In this document: in pieces, positions 61,319 through 64,000 of the stretch | How the letters are laid out: the number at the start of each line of letters is the position of its first letter | How positions within the stretch are numbered: the stretch's first letter is position 1 | From: an uncultured Flavobacteriales bacterium | GTDB taxonomy: Bacteria > Bacteroidota > Bacteroidia > Flavobacteriales_D > Sanyastnellaceae | Reading direction: 5' to 3' | DNA length: 64,000 nucleotides | Assembly (NCBI GenBank): GCA_938082505.1 | Contig: CALLLH010000005.1 | Span: 186,001-250,000, forward strand | Notes under the pieces: model-generated | What the model saw: only the letters and a program-made list of their open reading frames with translations | Told to the model about the DNA's origin: nothing | Databases searched by the model: none | Program-made: the position numbers and the translations under genes

Positions 61319-62716
61319 TCAGCCCGGCTCACTGCAGCCGAGGTCGATGCTCGATTGCGGGTCGCTGTTCGGAAAGCAGTTTCCACTGAGGACGTCGTTC
61401 GGAATGTACCGGTGAAGGGACGCGTCGTAAAGGCCGTCCGTAAGAAAGTAGTACAGGTCGCGCTCTTGTTGTTCCGTCAATTCCACAGGTTGGAAGTCGT
61501 CTGAGAGGAAGGACTCCGCCTCAGGCTTGGCAGCCTGCCCGGTCATCTTGTAGCGGATGACATCGTTCAGGTTGTAGAAGGTGCCACCGTGTCCGTAGAA
61601 TTTGCTGTCCTTCAGGTTGTACAGTTGAGGCGTCTTGAAGGCGTGCTTGTCTCCTTCCTGCCCGGTGAACCCACCCCGGCCCAGAGCCAGGTCGGATCCT
61701 GACAATCCATAGGTGTTTTCACTGGCATCGAGCACTTCGATTCCGGGCATGTCGGGCATTCCGAGCGCATGGAAACCACCATCTGTGAGACCGGGCCCAT
61801 TGTGGCAGGTGCCGCAATTGGCCGCTCCAAAGAAGACCATGGCGCCGTCTTTCTGTTGGTTCGTCATGGCGGTGTGTTCGCCCCTCAACCATTGCTGGAA
61901 AGGGGACTCGGAAGCCATGATCGTCCGCTCGTAAGCCGCGATGGCCAATCCTGCCGTTTCGACCGTGTACCGCTCCGACTCGGGGAAATCCGGGAAGGCG
62001 GCGTCGAACATGGGGATGTACCCTGGCAAGTGGTCGAAGAATTCGGCATCGGGCGCCATGCGGTGCACGGTCAGGCCTGCGATGGCCTGCGTCTCCAAGC
62101 CATCGTATCCGAGGTAGTTGACCGCGATGGGGGTGCCTTCGGCCCAATTGGCCTCGGTTCCGGCATTCGGACCGTTGGCGCCGAACTGGCCATTCCAGAG
62201 GACAACGGGCGTGAAGGCGCCATTCATGGCGGTGGGCGTCCGCATCGGTTGCCGGTCGATGGCGGTTGGATCGTATTCGGGAGAAATCACCCGGCCTTCT
62301 CCCCGCACACCGAATCCCACGCCCCCATCTCCGAGACCCTGTTGCACACCTGCCTGGAATCCGGCCGCGGCATGATGGCAGCTGGCACAACTGAAGGTGC
62401 CGATTCCACTCTCATCCTCGGCATCCATTCCCAAAGCCGTCTCGTGGAACAGCATCCGACCGAGGTTGACCTTGGCCGAAGTCAAAGGGTTCTGGGCGTC
62501 CTGCGGAATCGAGGCCAGATCGTGAGGGTCGGGCATATGGAGATTGGCGTATCCCTGTTGGCCGAGCGCGTCGATGATGGTGGCGAGGAGTTGGAAGTCC
62601 TTGTCGACCGGTTCGGGGTTGACCGCGTTGCTCGGGTTGCAGGCAGGCAGGATGGCAACCGCGAGGAGTGCAAGCAATGCGGTTGTTATGAATTGGGGGG
62701 CAGTCATCGGGCTCAT
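61319..62716 (-). CDS. Di-haem cytochrome c peroxidase (MauG/CcpA family) lipoprotein
   Basis: 465 residues. Lipobox-like ILPAC. Two haem c sites: CASCHH (residues 110-115) and CGTCHN in the second domain. RMLFHETALG, FKTPQLYNLKDSKFYGHGG and LTEQQERDLYYFLTDGL are family features. It reduces hydrogen peroxide with electrons from a periplasmic donor. ATG at 62716 is chosen; ATG 62707 is three residues shorter. No electron donor gene is adjacent. Confidence 0.9.
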   Translation of the reverse strand: MSPMTAPQFITTALLALLAVAILPACNPSNAVNPEPVDKDFQLLATIIDALGQQGYANLHMPDPHDLASIPQDAQNPLTSAKVNLGRMLFHETALGMDAEDESGIGTFSCASCHHAAAGFQAGVQQGLGDGGVGFGVRGEGRVISPEYDPTAIDRQPMRTPTAMNGAFTPVVLWNGQFGANGPNAGTEANWAEGTPIAVNYLGYDGLETQAIAGLTVHRMAPDAEFFDHLPGYIPMFDAAFPDFPESERYTVETAGLAIAAYERTIMASESPFQQWLRGEHTAMTNQQKDGAMVFFGAANCGTCHNGPGLTDGGFHALGMPDMPGIEVLDASENTYGLSGSDLALGRGGFTGQEGDKHAFKTPQLYNLKDSKFYGHGGTFYNLNDVIRYKMTGQAAKPEAESFLSDDFQPVELTEQQERDLYYFLTDGLYDASLHRYIPNDVLSGNCFPNSDPQSSIDLGCSEPG

Positions 62717-62845
62717 GGTGCTTTCGGTTGGAGTACAGGACCAAAAGAAGAGCGGGGCTTGACCTGGGGGGCTGACCCCCATCATCGGCACGGGATGATG
62801 TTCGTCATGTGACGAGGGGCGCTGTGCCCCCAGGAGGGCCTGTGT

Positions 62846-64000
62846 TTATTCCTCGGAAAAGGCCTGCAGCCAAGTGCGGTAGGCTCCGAAGAGCTTGGAT
62901 CGGCTCACAAAACCGACGTAACGCCCATTCTCCAGAACGGGCAGGTTCCAAGCGCGGGTCCGGTCGAACTTGGCCATCACCTGATCCATGTGTTCACCCA
63001 ATTCCAGCGAGGCGGGGGGCAACACCATGAGGTCCTTCACGGTCAGGGTGTCGTAGCGCTCGCGGTCGAACATGACACCGCGTATCTCCTCCAGCGGAAC
63101 GAGGCCCACAAGGTGCCCCCGACCATCGAGCACGGGATGGATGTTGCGCTTGCTGCGCGCCACGACCTCCACGAGGTCACCCAAAGTCATTTCAGCCCGA
63201 ACGGGGTCGAAATCCCTTTCCACCTCTTCGGCCAGCTTCATCAGGGTCAGGACCGCCTTGTCCTTGTCATGGGTGATGAGCTCACCCCGTTCCGCCAGTT
63301 CTTCCGTGTAGATGCTGTTCGGCCGCATCCACCGCGCGGTCTGGAATGCGATGGCACTGGTGAGCATCAGCGGGATGAACAAGTCATATCCGCCGCTGGC
63401 CTCGGCAGCGAGGAAGATGGCGGTCAGGGGCGCCCTCAGGATTCCCGCCATCAAGCCTGCCATGCCCGCCAAAACGAAGTGTCCGCCGATGAGGTGCCAT
63501 GAAGGAAAAATGAAGTCGGTCAACGTCAGATAGATGCCGCCGAGCATGGCCCCACTGAACAGGGCCGGGGCAAAGATCCCGCCCACACCACCAGCACCCA
63601 CGGTGAGGCCGGTCAGGGCGGGCTTGCAAAGCCATAGGATGGACAATACAGCGAGCAACCTGAGGGTGGTGCCTTCGATGATTCCGCCGTGTCCGGCGGG
63701 ATCGAGCCGATCGAACCGACCGCGCAACAGGTCATTGATGAGCTCGAAGCCCTCTCCATAAAGGGTGGGAAAGGCCACCAGTACACCACCGACGAGGGCC
63801 CCCGCCAGTGCGATGCGGGTTCCCGGAAACTTGAACCTGCGGATGGCCTGGCCCGTTCCCCGATAAACGGCACTGAACCACACGGAAGCCAAGCCGCAGA
63901 GAACGGCAAACGGGAGGTAGGCCAACACGGCGCCATCCCATGCCGGCAAGTCCCGGCCGGCCTGAATGAGCTCGTCGCCATCGATGAACAGGGTGGTGGT
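62846..64000 (-). CDS. ClC-family chloride channel/exchanger with CBS pair (5' end outside window)
   Basis: At least 384 residues, open through base 64000, so the N-terminal half, including the GxEGP gating region, is missing. The visible membrane part has the GGIFAPALFSGAMLGG selectivity motif and AGLMAGILRAPLTAIFLAAE. Two CBS domains end the protein (about the last 130 residues: HPVLDGRGHLVGLVPLEEI, NLPVLENGRYVGFVSRSKLF). The apparent start at 63949 is a TTG inside the continuing frame, not a true start. Confidence 0.9.
   Translation of the reverse strand, partial: TTTLFIDGDELIQAGRDLPAWDGAVLAYLPFAVLCGLASVWFSAVYRGTGQAIRRFKFPGTRIALAGALVGGVLVAFPTLYGEGFELINDLLRGRFDRLDPAGHGGIIEGTTLRLLAVLSILWLCKPALTGLTVGAGGVGGIFAPALFSGAMLGGIYLTLTDFIFPSWHLIGGHFVLAGMAGLMAGILRAPLTAIFLAAEASGGYDLFIPLMLTSAIAFQTARWMRPNSIYTEELAERGELITHDKDKAVLTLMKLAEEVERDFDPVRAEMTLGDLVEVVARSKRNIHPVLDGRGHLVGLVPLEEIRGVMFDRERYDTLTVKDLMVLPPASLELGEHMDQVMAKFDRTRAWNLPVLENGRYVGFVSRSKLFGAYRTWLQAFSEE

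Noticed and set aside
62717-62845. Short inverted repeats between the peroxidase and ClC genes as a terminator
   Set aside because: Stems of about five pairs with no T run on the minus strand; nothing else identifiable in this gap.

Overview
This GC-rich window looks like ordinary chromosome from a member of the Bacteroidota, most likely a Flavobacteriia-like lineage. The evidence is gldH (a gliding/type IX secretion lipoprotein), two secreted proteins with type IX (Por) C-terminal sorting domains, an IPExxxVDY-family gene beside rnc and pyk, the large form of IspG, a cysteine-poor DksA-like protein and primase, an mlaE-mlaF pair, and promoter-like TAnnTTTG/TAnnTTCG elements in place of sigma-70 boxes. 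Almost no start codon has a Shine-Dalgarno sequence. I cannot name the genus. I saw no phage, insertion sequence, CRISPR array or rRNA. There is one tRNA (Gln, TTG). Genes are densely packed and no gene-free stretch exceeds about 200 bases.

Layout. 1-5.8 kb: a truncated MORN-type lipoprotein and a polyprenyl synthase (minus); yicC-gmk-nadD (plus); then prs-rplY-pth (minus). 5.8-11.7 kb: a two-component system, dnaG, and recJ facing it. 11.8-16.6 kb: a cysteine-repeat lipoprotein, an OmpA-type lipoprotein, an aldehyde dehydrogenase, tRNA-Gln, and a secreted protein with YadA-head-like repeats. 16.8-26.4 kb: one 3214-residue secreted multi-repeat protein, the largest and least understood object here. 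26.6-34 kb: leuS, a polysaccharide deacetylase, a lone receiver protein, a DUF349 protein, recX, prfB. 34-49.7 kb: metabolic and housekeeping genes (fumC, manC, mlaE-mlaF with an iodotyrosine-deiodinase-like flavoprotein, acpP-fabF-rnc, pyk, ileS-dksA-like-lspA, ispG). 49.9-64 kb: a VWA/MoxR-AAA pair with recO, a TonB-dependent receptor, holB, ricT-gldH, a rhodanese lipoprotein, a secreted M43 metalloprotease, a di-haem peroxidase, and a ClC channel cut by the window end.

How the genes fit together. Envelope and secretion functions recur: lspA processes lipoproteins, gldH belongs to the gliding/type IX machinery, the 3214-residue protein and the M43 protease are its probable cargo, and MlaEF moves phospholipid. 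Replication, repair and translation functions (dnaG, holB, recJ, recO, recX, prfB, leuS, ileS, tRNA-Gln, pth, rplY) are scattered between them. Many operons are translationally coupled by ATGA, TTGA or TGATG overlaps.

Most notable observations: (i) in about eight genes a -7-like promoter element ends only 4-8 bases before the start codon, suggesting leaderless or nearly leaderless mRNAs; (ii) the 3214-residue protein has a nested repeat architecture; (iii) a secreted YadA-head/phage-fibre-like chimera lacks any membrane anchor; (iv) a bacterial iodotyrosine deiodinase homologue keeps the Glu/Tyr/Lys lid with the spacing I recall for the animal enzyme; (v) DnaG has lost all four zinc ligands.
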